NCBI RefSeq assembly: GCF_003667545.1 | Contig: NZ_RCUV01000002.1 | Coordinates: 62,001 to 126,000 of the forward strand | Length of the DNA: 64,000 nucleotides | Origin: Mycetocola manganoxydans | Lineage (GTDB): Bacteria > Actinomycetota > Actinomycetes > Actinomycetales > Microbacteriaceae | Reading direction: 5' to 3' | Translations under genes and position numbers: made by a program | Shown: piece by piece, positions 8,585 to 16,931 of the stretch | Position numbering within the stretch: position 1 is the first letter of the stretch | Layout: every line of letters begins with the position of its first letter | The notes under the pieces: model-generated | The model's database searches: none | The model's input: the letters and a program-made list of their open reading frames with translations, nothing else | Told to the model about the DNA's origin: nothing

Positions 8585-8605
8585 AGATATTGCAGTTTGG
8601 CCGAT

Positions 8606-9277
8606 ATGTTCGACGACATGGCTTCCTTTTCTGACTCGTCGACGGTCTCTGCGGTCGAGCGTGTCTACCAGCAGATCCGCAACCGCATCCTCGAGGGAAC
8701 ACTCGAGGAAGGCTTCCCCGTGCGGGAGCGCGATCTTGCTGCTGATCTGGGGGTGAGCGTCACTCCGGTGCACGAAGCGCTGGTGCGACTCGCCGCTCAG
8801 GGACTGGTGGTGCTGCACCCCCGGCGCGGTGCTGTCATCACACCGATCACCGTCGCCGAGGCCGATGCCGTTCTTGAGACACGCAACCTCGTGGAGGGCT
8901 ACGCCGGGGAACGCATCGCCGCACTCGCCGATGTGCGACTTACGGACCTGGACGCCCGGCTACAGACGAACCTCAATGAGCAGCGGGCAACGTTCGATCC
9001 CCTGGATCCCGCACGATTCCTCGAACTGGATGCCGAATTCCACGGCATCATCGTGGGCGAAACTCACAACCCGATCCTGTCCAACCTTCTGTGGACCTCG
9101 GGTGACAGACTGCACCGTGTGCGCGTTCGTGCACTCCGTCGAAACGCCACCCTGCAGGAGCAATGGTTCGATGATCACCGCCTCATGCATGAGCACCTGG
9201 CGAAGCGTGACACCGGTGCGTACCGGGAGCAGCTCCGTCAGCACCTCGACATCACGGGACGGTGGGCGAGCGTCTGA
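8606..9277 (+). CDS. GntR-family (FCD type) transcriptional regulator
   Basis: About 223 residues. The N-terminal winged helix spans roughly residues 15-80 (VYQQIRNRILEGTL, then RDLAADLGVSVTPVHEALVRL). A mainly alpha-helical FCD-like effector domain follows, with the metal-type residues of LDAEFHGIIV and HRLMHEHL. The ATG at 8606 is taken; a TTG at 8597 is in frame, and neither has a strong ribosome site. Gene position implies it is the local regulator of the arabinoside operon; the effector is unknown. Confidence 0.88.
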   Translation: MFDDMASFSDSSTVSAVERVYQQIRNRILEGTLEEGFPVRERDLAADLGVSVTPVHEALVRLAAQGLVVLHPRRGAVITPITVAEADAVLETRNLVEGYAGERIAALADVRLTDLDARLQTNLNEQRATFDPLDPARFLELDAEFHGIIVGETHNPILSNLLWTSGDRLHRVRVRALRRNATLQEQWFDDHRLMHEHLAKRDTGAYREQLRQHLDITGRWASV

Positions 9278-9312
9278 TCACGCCCCCGTGCGCTGACGGC
9301 CAGCCTCACCAA

Positions 9313-9384
9313 AAGTACGGCCGTCAGCCTCACCGGAAGTACGGCCATCCGCCTCACCGGAAGTACGGCATCCGCTTCACCCAC
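9313..9384 (-). repeat. 24-base tandem repeat at the 3' end of the DUF222-HNH gene
   Basis: Three units start at 9313, 9337 and 9361 with a strict 24-base period; a partial fourth trace lies to the left. On the minus strand each unit carries the codons for the last residues Y-F-R (F-W in the outermost unit) and a TGA stop. The unit nearest the gene is its true end, and the others are copies beyond the stop. Confidence 0.8.
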
Positions 9385-10748
9385 GGCGGCGGGATGCTGA
9401 TCGGCTTGCCGTTCACCATCTCGATCTTCCACTCCGAGGCGTGCATCTTGTGATGGTCGTACCAGCAGAGGATCACCCCGTTCGACACATCCGTCTCGCC
9501 GCCGTGTGACCAGGGAACGACATGGTGCACCTCACACCCGCTCGCCGGGACGTCACACTCAAAGCAGGTGGGACCATCTCGGGCGATGATCGCCAGTTTC
9601 TGCCGCCTGCTGAACGGACGTCGCGAGCGACCAAGACGGAGAACGTCGCCGTGGGCCCCGAGCCCCACCGGCTGGGTGCCTCCATCACACAGGATCTGTT
9701 CGATCGAGGAGTAGGGGATCCGGTCCGCTACGCCGACGACCGCTCCCGTGCCCTGCTTGTTCTCGAGCACCTCCGCCGAGACGGTGACCAGCACCGTCGG
9801 CGCCGACCCGCTGATGGTCGGCACATCGCCCGATCTCGCCAGCGAGTCGATCATCGACGCGAAGATGTCCGCTCTCTGCTGACCCGGAGTTCGGGAATCC
9901 TTTGGCCGGCCTGGAGCATCTGTGTCGTGAAGCTTTTGTTCCTCGTCTTCTGTCAGGCACTGGGGCGCAGTCCGCGGCGTGAGCATCGCGTCGAACAACG
10001 TGTGCAGCTTGGCGGCGACGTCGACGGTCAGTTTGCCCCCAAACGGCACCACACCGTTTTGCGCAACACGAGACACCCAGAGGTCACGCTTCGAGAACGC
10101 CTCGTCTGCCCGCGGTTCGATGCCGTTCGGGTCGAGGGCGTCTCGCCATAACCGGGCCTGCCCGGCAACGAGATCTGCCGGCAATGCCAGGCCTTCGGAC
10201 ACCGCCTCACCCGTCGCCTGCCCCACCAGCGCCTCTTCGGCTGCTGTCAGCAGATCCAGATCGGCCCGGGGAGCGGCGAGGCTGAGTTCGCGGGTGATCG
10301 CCTCGGCGGCATCCATCCCGATCAGCCCTGCGGCGAGCGCCTCGCCGACCCGCGGGAACAACGCCGGCAACGGCAACCCCGTATCGGCCACCCTCTGACC
10401 CGTCAGCGCACCCACCCGGATGTACCGCGATGCCGAACGCGCCGACACGCCCGTGACCTGTTCCAGCAGTTGCGACGCGCGGCCGAACCCGTGCCGGGCG
10501 GCAAGGCCACTCGAGCCGAGCGCACGATCCGAGCGGCTCGCGACCTCGTTACTGCACGCGATCAGAACAGCCTCGGCCCTCCGCAGTACGCCTGCTGCAT
10601 CTGCCGTGAGTGCCAGGAGTTCGTCGGCACTGAGACCAGCCAAAGTGGTGAGGTCGGCATCCAACGGCGACGCACCCGGACCGCCCGCGCAGGACGCGGC
10701 ACCCGGAGAGATTGTCTCCGGAAATCCACCGCTCGCCTGGCTGTTCAT
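9354..10748 (-). CDS. DUF222 (13E12 repeat family) HNH endonuclease-like protein
   Basis: 464 residues. The N-terminal DUF222 helical domain covers about residues 40-340. The C-terminus is an HNH nuclease module: CFECDVPASGCEVHHVVPW with the HH pair, then GGETDVSNGVILCWYDHHKMH. Such genes are multicopy in many actinobacteria; function is uncertain, and mobile-element-like behaviour has been proposed for the 13E12 family. The ATG at 10748 is used, since a longer frame upstream lacks a ribosome site. The stop lies inside a tandem repeat. Confidence 0.88.
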   Translation of the reverse strand: MNSQASGGFPETISPGAASCAGGPGASPLDADLTTLAGLSADELLALTADAAGVLRRAEAVLIACSNEVASRSDRALGSSGLAARHGFGRASQLLEQVTGVSARSASRYIRVGALTGQRVADTGLPLPALFPRVGEALAAGLIGMDAAEAITRELSLAAPRADLDLLTAAEEALVGQATGEAVSEGLALPADLVAGQARLWRDALDPNGIEPRADEAFSKRDLWVSRVAQNGVVPFGGKLTVDVAAKLHTLFDAMLTPRTAPQCLTEDEEQKLHDTDAPGRPKDSRTPGQQRADIFASMIDSLARSGDVPTISGSAPTVLVTVSAEVLENKQGTGAVVGVADRIPYSSIEQILCDGGTQPVGLGAHGDVLRLGRSRRPFSRRQKLAIIARDGPTCFECDVPASGCEVHHVVPWSHGGETDVSNGVILCWYDHHKMHASEWKIEMVNGKPISIPPPWVKRMPYFR

Positions 10749-10910
10749 ACCCCCAGTGAACACCCCACCACCGACATTTGCGCGTGCCAAGACCGTCGAG
10801 AAAAGGCCGATGGGGATAACTATCCGAGAAAACTTAACTGTGGAGGAATCGCCGTGACAGGCTTGTGAAGAGCAGGGTCGAAGCAGCGTACGAGCACCGT
10901 CAGAACAGAG

Positions 10911-11654
10911 TCAGAGCTGGGTACCTTCGGCGACAGTTCGCAACCGTTCTGAGTCGATGATCGAGGTCCAGCCCCGCCCAGTGGCGATCACTCCGTGAGA
11001 TCGCAGTCGGCTGACCACCCTGCTGGCACTTTCGATGGTGGTTCCGGTCATCGCCGCTAGATCGGCCCGACTCAGAGAGACACGCACCGATCCGTCCACT
11101 GCTGTGCACCCGAGTTTGCTCACGAGCGACAACAGGGCAGCTGCCACTCGTTGTTCGACCGTGTCCGCCGACAACTGACGGATGACGCGGTGCGACTGCT
11201 CGAGTCGGGCCGCCAGATCTTCGACCACGGCAAGCGCCACTTGCGGATGCCGCGCCAAGACCCGGTGAAAGTCGGCATTCGAGAGCGTCAGGACACAGGA
11301 GCGAGTCAAACTCTGGGCTGTATCTGTATAGCGACCGGAGCCCAGGGACCGGAGGGTGCCAAAACTATCGCCTGGGCCGACGAGATCGACCACCACATCG
11401 TGACCTGACGCAGACGGCCGGAAGACCTTTGCCCGGCCCGATGCCAGAACGTGGAGCTCTGACCCATCCTGCCCGGCCTGGTAGATGGAGTCGTCTTCGT
11501 CGTGCCAGCGCACCTGCATCAGAGCGTTGACGTCGGCGACCTCATCGATTGTGAGGCCGGCGAAGTAGGGAACGTGGGTGAGCACATGCATCCGAACGTC
11601 GACGGAGCAGGTGCGGACAGCATCCGTTTCGGGGCCAGGAGCATGGGCAGACAT
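10911..11654 (-). CDS. Crp/Fnr-family transcriptional regulator
   Basis: 247 residues: cyclic-nucleotide-binding fold at about 25-140, dimer helix 140-170, and a winged helix at 170-240. The recognition helix contains E208-S-A-S211-R212, matching the ExxSR of FNR that reads TTGAT half-sites. Only three cysteines occur (16, 120, 183), spread out, so an FNR-type iron-sulphur cluster is unlikely. The ligand is unknown. It is divergent from the HMA, cupin and metal ATPase genes, with a perfect FNR box between, and is likely their regulator. Confidence 0.88.
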   Translation of the reverse strand: MSAHAPGPETDAVRTCSVDVRMHVLTHVPYFAGLTIDEVADVNALMQVRWHDEDDSIYQAGQDGSELHVLASGRAKVFRPSASGHDVVVDLVGPGDSFGTLRSLGSGRYTDTAQSLTRSCVLTLSNADFHRVLARHPQVALAVVEDLAARLEQSHRVIRQLSADTVEQRVAAALLSLVSKLGCTAVDGSVRVSLSRADLAAMTGTTIESASRVVSRLRSHGVIATGRGWTSIIDSERLRTVAEGTQL

Positions 11655-11694
11655 GCCTTGAGGCTATCAACCCGTCTCCACCGGTCTTTCGCTA

Positions 11695-11710
11695 CTTGAT
11701 GTAGATCAAG
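11695..11710. promoter_or_regulatory. FNR-box palindrome
   Basis: CTTGAT-GTAG-ATCAAG contains the full FNR consensus TTGAT-N4-ATCAA. It lies in the 122-base divergent region, 66 bases before the HMA gene start. A weak -10-like GATTAG at 11738-11743 would place it near an activating position for the metal operon. The regulator next door carries the matching ExxSR recognition residues. Confidence 0.7.
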
Positions 11711-11776
11711 GCGCGAACGGATCGAGCGCGGTTCACTGATTAGACAACGCTTCATCGAGAAGGACGAGGACATCAC

Positions 11777-11992
11777 ATGCGCACCGTCAAGTTTGAGACC
11801 GAACCGTTCACGTGCCCGTCGTGCGTGAAGAAGATCGAGTCCGTCGTCAGCAAGAAGGACGGAGTGGACTCGACCCAGGTCATGTTCAACTCGAACAAGG
11901 TCAAGGTCGCCTTCGATGACTCCAGAATCAGCGCGGACGACATCGCCAAAACCATCACCGACCTCGGTTATCCCGTACTGGCCCAGAAATAG
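11777..11992 (+). CDS. HMA-domain metal-binding protein (CopZ-like)
   Basis: A 71-residue stand-alone heavy-metal-associated domain. The metal-binding pair is in TCPSC (C13 and C16); the fold pattern continues through GVDSTQVMFNSNKVKVAFDD. Such proteins carry Cu(I) or other soft metals in the cytosol and hand them to P1B ATPases. GAGGA lies six to seven bases before the ATG. First gene of an operon with a cupin and an ATPase that lacks its own HMA domain, so it may be the delivery domain as a separate protein. Confidence 0.88.
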   Translation: MRTVKFETEPFTCPSCVKKIESVVSKKDGVDSTQVMFNSNKVKVAFDDSRISADDIAKTITDLGYPVLAQK

Positions 11993-12032
11993 CCAGCAAC
12001 ACGAATCTCACGAACCAGCGAAAGGCACTTCC

Positions 12033-12434
12033 ATGGACCACTTTCTCCACTTCACCATGCCCGATATCGCCACAGAGAACACTGACTTCAGGCGCGTGCT
12101 GTGGACCGGCGTCCATAGCCAGCTCGTGATGATGACAATCCCACCGGGCGGCGAGATCGGCGACGAGACCCACGAACACACCGACCAGCTGCTCAGCTTC
12201 ATCAGCGGCACGGGTGAAGGCACCGTCGGGGGCGAGAAGCACCGTCTTGACCCCGGCGACGTCTGCGCTGTTCCCGCGGGCACCCGACACAACTTCGTCA
12301 ACACCGGCGACGAGCCCCTCGTTCTCTACACCGTCTACAGCCCACCCGAGCACGCCGTCGGGGCCGCGTACGCGACAAAGGAAGAAGCGGATGCCGCGGA
12401 GGAATCGGGGCAGGACGAACCACCCACCCGATAG
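12033..12434 (+). CDS. cupin-domain protein
   Basis: 133 residues with one cupin barrel. Motif 1 is GDETHEHTDQLLSFISGTGE, supplying His/His/Glu type ligands, and motif 2 is PAGTRHNFVNTG. This is close to the small cupins often annotated as mannose-6-phosphate-isomerase-like. AAAGG lies nine bases before the ATG at 12033. It sits between HMA and ATPase genes, so a metal-linked role is plausible, but no reaction can be stated. Confidence 0.85.
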   Translation: MDHFLHFTMPDIATENTDFRRVLWTGVHSQLVMMTIPPGGEIGDETHEHTDQLLSFISGTGEGTVGGEKHRLDPGDVCAVPAGTRHNFVNTGDEPLVLYTVYSPPEHAVGAAYATKEEADAAEESGQDEPPTR

Positions 12435-12466
12435 CCCGCCACCACCCAACTGAACAAAGGATCGTC

Positions 12467-14398
12467 GTGACCGGAAAAGTGAAGGCACAGATCGCCGCCG
12501 TCAGCGGTGGGTTGCTCCTGCTCGCCGTCGTGCTCCATCTCATGGAGTGGGTCGTCGCTCGGGACACGGCGCTCTTCATCGCCAGCGTCATCGCCGGAGC
12601 ACCGACAGCGATCAGCGCCTACAAGGCAGCCAAAGCCAAGGCATTCAGCATCGATTTGCTCGTGACGATCGCCGTAATCGGCGCCCTCGTCATCGGCGAA
12701 TATGTCGAAGCCGCCGTCGTCTCGTTCCTCTTCGTCTTCGGGGCGTACCTCGAAGTGCGAACCCTGGAGAAGACACGGCGGTCTCTGCGGGATTTGGTCG
12801 ACATGGCGCCGCAGGAGGCTCAGGTAGTCCGAGACGGGCAGACGGTCACCCTTGCCGTTGACGACATCATCGAGGGTGATCACGTGCTCGTTCAGACGGG
12901 CGGCAAGGTCGCGGTGGACGGCACCATCGTCTCTGGCCAGGGCCTCCTTAACGAAGCCACAATCACCGGCGAGCCCGTGCCTCGATCGAAGACCACCGGC
13001 GACACGGTCTACAGCGGCACCATCCTCGACAATGGCTACATCGAGGTGGTTGCAGACCGGATCGGCGACGATACAACTTTTGCCCAGATCATCGAGCTGG
13101 TCGAAGAAGCGCAGGAGACCAAGACCAAGGCGCAACGGTTCCTCGACAAGTTCGCCAACGTCTACACGCCAGCGATCATCGTTCTTTCCGTGCTGGTGGT
13201 TGTCGTCACACGTGACGTTGAGTTCGCCCTCACGTTCCTGGTCATCGCCTGCCCGGGTGCGTTGGTCATCTCAACCCCGGTCTCGATGGTGGCCGGGCTC
13301 GGGAACGGCGCCCGTCACGGTGTGCTGGTCAAGGGCGGGGATGCCCTCGAGCGGCTCTCGAAAATCGACACGCTCGTTTTCGACAAGACCGGCACCCTGA
13401 CGATGGGCCGCCCGGAGATCACCGAGATCCGAACGGTCGACACCGACGAATCGACCGTGCTGGCACTCGCGGCGCAGCTGGAACGCGCGTCGGAGCATCC
13501 GCTGGGCCGCACGGTTGTCGAGGAGGCGCAGAATCGCGGGCTCCCGCTCGGGGAATCACCGACCGAGGTAGAGGTGATCGCGGGTGGAGGCATCCGCGGC
13601 ATTGTCGGTTCTCGACGGGTCGCGGTCGGATCCAAGCGGATGCTGGCCTCTACTGACGTCGCCCTGCCCGACGAGCTTGCCGAGTATGCCGATGCGCGCG
13701 AGCGCGCCGGGAACACCGTGGTCTTCGCCACGATCGATGAGCGCCTGGCTGGCATCATCTCGATCGCCGATCAGATCCGCCCCGAAGCGGCCGCGGCCAT
13801 CGCGACGCTGCGGGGCAGGGGTGTGAAGCAGTTCTACATGCTCACCGGCGACAACAGGCACACCGCCGAGCTCGTCGCAGCTCAGTTGGGCATCGATCAC
13901 GCGGAGTCCGAACTGCTGCCACAAGACAAGGTTCGCATCGTCAGCGAATTGAAAGCGCAGGGGCACCACGTCGGCATGATCGGCGACGGCATCAACGATG
14001 CTCCCGCCATCGCTACGGCGGATGTTGGAATCGCGATGGGGGCGGGAACGGATGTGTCGATCCAGACCGCTGACGTGATTCTGATGGGCAATCGGTTCGA
14101 CCAGTTGGTGCACGCGCACTCCCTGGCGAAGGCGACGGTGCACAACATGCTGCAGAACACTGTCATCGCCATCGGAACCGTCGTGCTTCTGCTCACCGGT
14201 GTTTTGACGCATCAGGTCTTCATGTCAACGGGAATGCTCGTGCATGAAGCGAGCGTGCTGATCGTCATCCTCAACGCCGTGCGTCTCGTGCGCTATCGCG
14301 ATAAGGGAATCAACCGCCTGCACGCGAATCCTGTGCGCAACCCCGTCGGTGGCGATCGCACGATTGCCGGCGATCGGGCAGCGCAACGCATCGGATAA
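12467..14398 (+). CDS. heavy-metal P1B-type ATPase with CPG motif
   Basis: 643 residues. The phosphorylated aspartate is D306 in DKTGTLT; SEHPLGRTVVEEA gives the P1B-specific HP pair; the hinge is GDGINDAPAIA near residue 506. It starts directly with membrane helices and has no N-terminal HMA domain. The ion-path motif in the sixth helix reads C262-P-G in ACPGALVIS rather than CPC, CPH or SPC, so the metal is uncertain. GTG start with AAAGGA upstream; 32 bases after the cupin stop, hence one operon under the FNR-like regulator. Confidence 0.92.
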   Translation: MTGKVKAQIAAVSGGLLLLAVVLHLMEWVVARDTALFIASVIAGAPTAISAYKAAKAKAFSIDLLVTIAVIGALVIGEYVEAAVVSFLFVFGAYLEVRTLEKTRRSLRDLVDMAPQEAQVVRDGQTVTLAVDDIIEGDHVLVQTGGKVAVDGTIVSGQGLLNEATITGEPVPRSKTTGDTVYSGTILDNGYIEVVADRIGDDTTFAQIIELVEEAQETKTKAQRFLDKFANVYTPAIIVLSVLVVVVTRDVEFALTFLVIACPGALVISTPVSMVAGLGNGARHGVLVKGGDALERLSKIDTLVFDKTGTLTMGRPEITEIRTVDTDESTVLALAAQLERASEHPLGRTVVEEAQNRGLPLGESPTEVEVIAGGGIRGIVGSRRVAVGSKRMLASTDVALPDELAEYADARERAGNTVVFATIDERLAGIISIADQIRPEAAAAIATLRGRGVKQFYMLTGDNRHTAELVAAQLGIDHAESELLPQDKVRIVSELKAQGHHVGMIGDGINDAPAIATADVGIAMGAGTDVSIQTADVILMGNRFDQLVHAHSLAKATVHNMLQNTVIAIGTVVLLLTGVLTHQVFMSTGMLVHEASVLIVILNAVRLVRYRDKGINRLHANPVRNPVGGDRTIAGDRAAQRIG

Positions 14399-14521
14399 GC
14401 CCAGCGGGGGTCCAGGTGAACCTCTCTCGACGCCCGAGTGAACTCTCGTTCTCTCGCGGCACGTCGAAATCGGCGCGTCCCTAGGTTGGGGGGGACAGCC
14501 ACCACCGAAGACAGGATCACG

Positions 14522-16828
14522 TTGACCCCGCACCCTCGCCCTGGCAACAGGACTCAGAACAGCCCTCGCAACAGAACTCGCAGCCGCCGCACACGCGCGC
14601 TCACCCTCACTCTCGCGCTCGGAACCGCACTGTCGATTGGAGCCGTACCGATGGCATCCGCAGTCGGCGAACAGCCGTCACTCGAGTCGCCGGCGCTTGC
14701 GTCGACCAACACCACGCCCATCGTCGTCGATGGCAAAACCGTTGCACCCGACCCGCGGGCGGGGTTCCGTATTCTGCCGTATCTGCAGAAGCCGGCAACG
14801 ACAGAAATGACGATCAACTGGTTCACCGAACTCGGCACAGACGCCCAGATCACGGTCACCGGTCCCGGCCTCGCGAGCGGCACGGCGACGGCGACGGTCA
14901 GCGGCGTACTGAACCCGGTGAACGCATACCAGGAGTCCGAGCTCACACAGGGAGCCTTCGACAACGGCCGCGGAACCGTCGTGCCACAGGGCGAATGGAT
15001 CCGCGCCGATCAACCGTTCAGGTACAGCCACACCCTCACAGGCCTCACCCCCGGGTCCGACTACGACTACCGCGTCGTTGTCGACGGATACGCGCACGAC
15101 GCCACCTTCTCGACATCGCCGTCCTTCGACGAGGGATTCACTGAGCCGATCCACGTCATCGCCTACGCCGACTCCGAGACCGACCCTAAGGGGCGTGTCA
15201 CGAACCGCGAGTGGGAGCAGACGGTCACCCTCGCCCCCGGGTCGGAGGAGAGGCCACAGGCAGGTTCAGCGTGGGATGCCACGTTTGGCGGCGGCATCCG
15301 TAATGGTGCTTACGCAGTGAATTACATGCTCACCGAAGACGTGGCGATGCGGCTCAACAACGAGGTCATCGCTGAGCAGCAACCGGACCTCCTCCTGCTC
15401 GCGGGCGACCTCGTCGAGCGCGGATCGAGCCAGACGCACTGGGACGAGTTCTTTCGCTACTTCGCCGGCGACAACGGCCACCTTCTCGACTCCGTTCCGC
15501 TGATCACGTCGCTGGGCAACCACGAAGTGTATGGCTACGGCACACCGGACGACCGCTCCTTGGTCGTGCGCTCACGCATGGAGTACAACCAGTACTTCGA
15601 CACGTTCGGGTCGGACAATCCGCACGCCCTCGACGCGTACCATCGGGTCGACTTCGGTCCGGTCACCGTGATCTCGGTGGATGCCACGAACGGCTCGCCC
15701 GACGCGACGGCCGACACCGCACCGGACTCCGAGGCCTCGACCGGCGACGACTCCACCCTCACACCGGAGCAGTACGGTACAGACACGCAGGGGTCATTCA
15801 CGCTCGCCGAGTACCAGCGCGACTTCCCCGTCGCGATCGAGAACGGCTGGATCGCCGAGGGCGCGCAGCCCGACCAGCCCGCGTTCCACCCGGGCTCTGA
15901 ACAGTACGTCTGGCTCGAGAAGCAGCTGAAGGATGCCCGGTCGCAGGGTCAGACGATCGTCGTGCAATGGCACCACGTCGCGTACTCGAACGGCGTGCAC
16001 GGCACCACGATGGGCAACGACCACCCGGATGACCAGCCCGGTACCCCGATGCGCATCGTCACTCCCCTGCTGGAGAAGTACGGGGTCTCGACCGTGATCT
16101 CCGGGCACGACGAGATGTTCGAGGCATCCTACGTCGACGAAGCCGGAGACGGAACGGGCGTGTGGCATTGGGATGTCGGCGTCGCATCCGACGGGCTCCG
16201 CGGCGAGAAGATGATCGAACTCGACGACGGCACCTTCGCCCCGTACCGGTTCAACACCGCCTCCGACTGGATGGCGCACCTCGACGAACCCGAGATGTGG
16301 GAGACGGATGCCACGGGCGTAAAACAGCTGGTATCCGGAGGCAAGCACTACGGTCACCTCGACATCTGGATCGAACCGTACTCCGGTGACGCGCTCGCAT
16401 CCGGTCTCGTTCCGGCAGCAAGGATGACCATGACGCCCGTCGCGGTGTTCCCGGTTCTCGACGCAGACTACGAGCTGGCGAGCGTCGAGCGTCGGGAGAT
16501 GACCTCGGGTGAGCGTGTCGTCTACCTCGATGCCGACGGCCAGGTTATGGACGCGAACGCTGCTCCCGCGCCGGTCCCGTCGCCCGAACCGACAGCATCC
16601 CCTCAGCCGGAACCGTCGCCCGAGCCGACGGTTCCCGCAGGGCCTGATGGGTCCGATGACTCCGACGGTTCCGACCCGACGGATGCCGCGAATCCCGCGA
16701 ACTCCGCCGACGACCTCGCCAACACGGGCACGAACACAAACGTTCTCGGCATGATCGGCCTCGCACTCGCTGCTGTTGTTGCGGGCGCCGGACTCTGGTG
16801 GTGGCGACGCCCGCGAGCGAAGGCCTAG
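14522..16828 (+). CDS. sortase-anchored purple-acid-phosphatase-like metallophosphoesterase
   Basis: 768 residues from the TTG at 14522 (AGGA five bases upstream; a GTG at 14438 would extend it but lacks a ribosome site). Order: arginine-rich n-region and signal peptide; Fn3-like PAP N-terminal domain (RILPYLQKPATTEMTINWF); metallophosphoesterase core with LLLAGDLVERG, SLGNHEVYG, VQWHHVAYS and ISGHDEMFEA; a Pro/Ser/Asp-rich spacer; LANTG at 732-736; hydrophobic helix; basic tail. The LAxTG motif is the class E sortase signal, so it is probably wall-linked and releases phosphate from organic esters outside the cell. Confidence 0.88.
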   Translation: MTPHPRPGNRTQNSPRNRTRSRRTRALTLTLALGTALSIGAVPMASAVGEQPSLESPALASTNTTPIVVDGKTVAPDPRAGFRILPYLQKPATTEMTINWFTELGTDAQITVTGPGLASGTATATVSGVLNPVNAYQESELTQGAFDNGRGTVVPQGEWIRADQPFRYSHTLTGLTPGSDYDYRVVVDGYAHDATFSTSPSFDEGFTEPIHVIAYADSETDPKGRVTNREWEQTVTLAPGSEERPQAGSAWDATFGGGIRNGAYAVNYMLTEDVAMRLNNEVIAEQQPDLLLLAGDLVERGSSQTHWDEFFRYFAGDNGHLLDSVPLITSLGNHEVYGYGTPDDRSLVVRSRMEYNQYFDTFGSDNPHALDAYHRVDFGPVTVISVDATNGSPDATADTAPDSEASTGDDSTLTPEQYGTDTQGSFTLAEYQRDFPVAIENGWIAEGAQPDQPAFHPGSEQYVWLEKQLKDARSQGQTIVVQWHHVAYSNGVHGTTMGNDHPDDQPGTPMRIVTPLLEKYGVSTVISGHDEMFEASYVDEAGDGTGVWHWDVGVASDGLRGEKMIELDDGTFAPYRFNTASDWMAHLDEPEMWETDATGVKQLVSGGKHYGHLDIWIEPYSGDALASGLVPAARMTMTPVAVFPVLDADYELASVERREMTSGERVVYLDADGQVMDANAAPAPVPSPEPTASPQPEPSPEPTVPAGPDGSDDSDGSDPTDAANPANSADDLANTGTNTNVLGMIGLALAAVVAGAGLWWWRRPRAKA

Positions 16829-16874
16829 ATCTTCACGATGCAGGGCCACACTCGGTGAGGCGAAGCATCCATTA

Positions 16875-16919
16875 AGCAGTAGCTGCTCCAAAAACCCAGG
16901 TTTGAGAGCATCTACTGCT
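16875..16919. terminator. inverted repeat between convergent genes
   Basis: A stem of about 13 bases with one mismatch (GCAGTAG-TGCTC type arms) and a loop of about 15 bases that includes a short A run. It lies between the convergent phosphoesterase and methyltransferase genes, so a shared terminator is the likely role. Confidence 0.45.
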
Positions 16920-16931
16920 CAACCGGTGCGG

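Noticed and set aside
11777-14398. Plain copper-resistance operon (CopZ-CopA) label
   Set aside because: The pump lacks CPC and N-terminal HMA domains, a cupin is included and the regulator is not CueR, CsoR or CopY type, so copper cannot be asserted.
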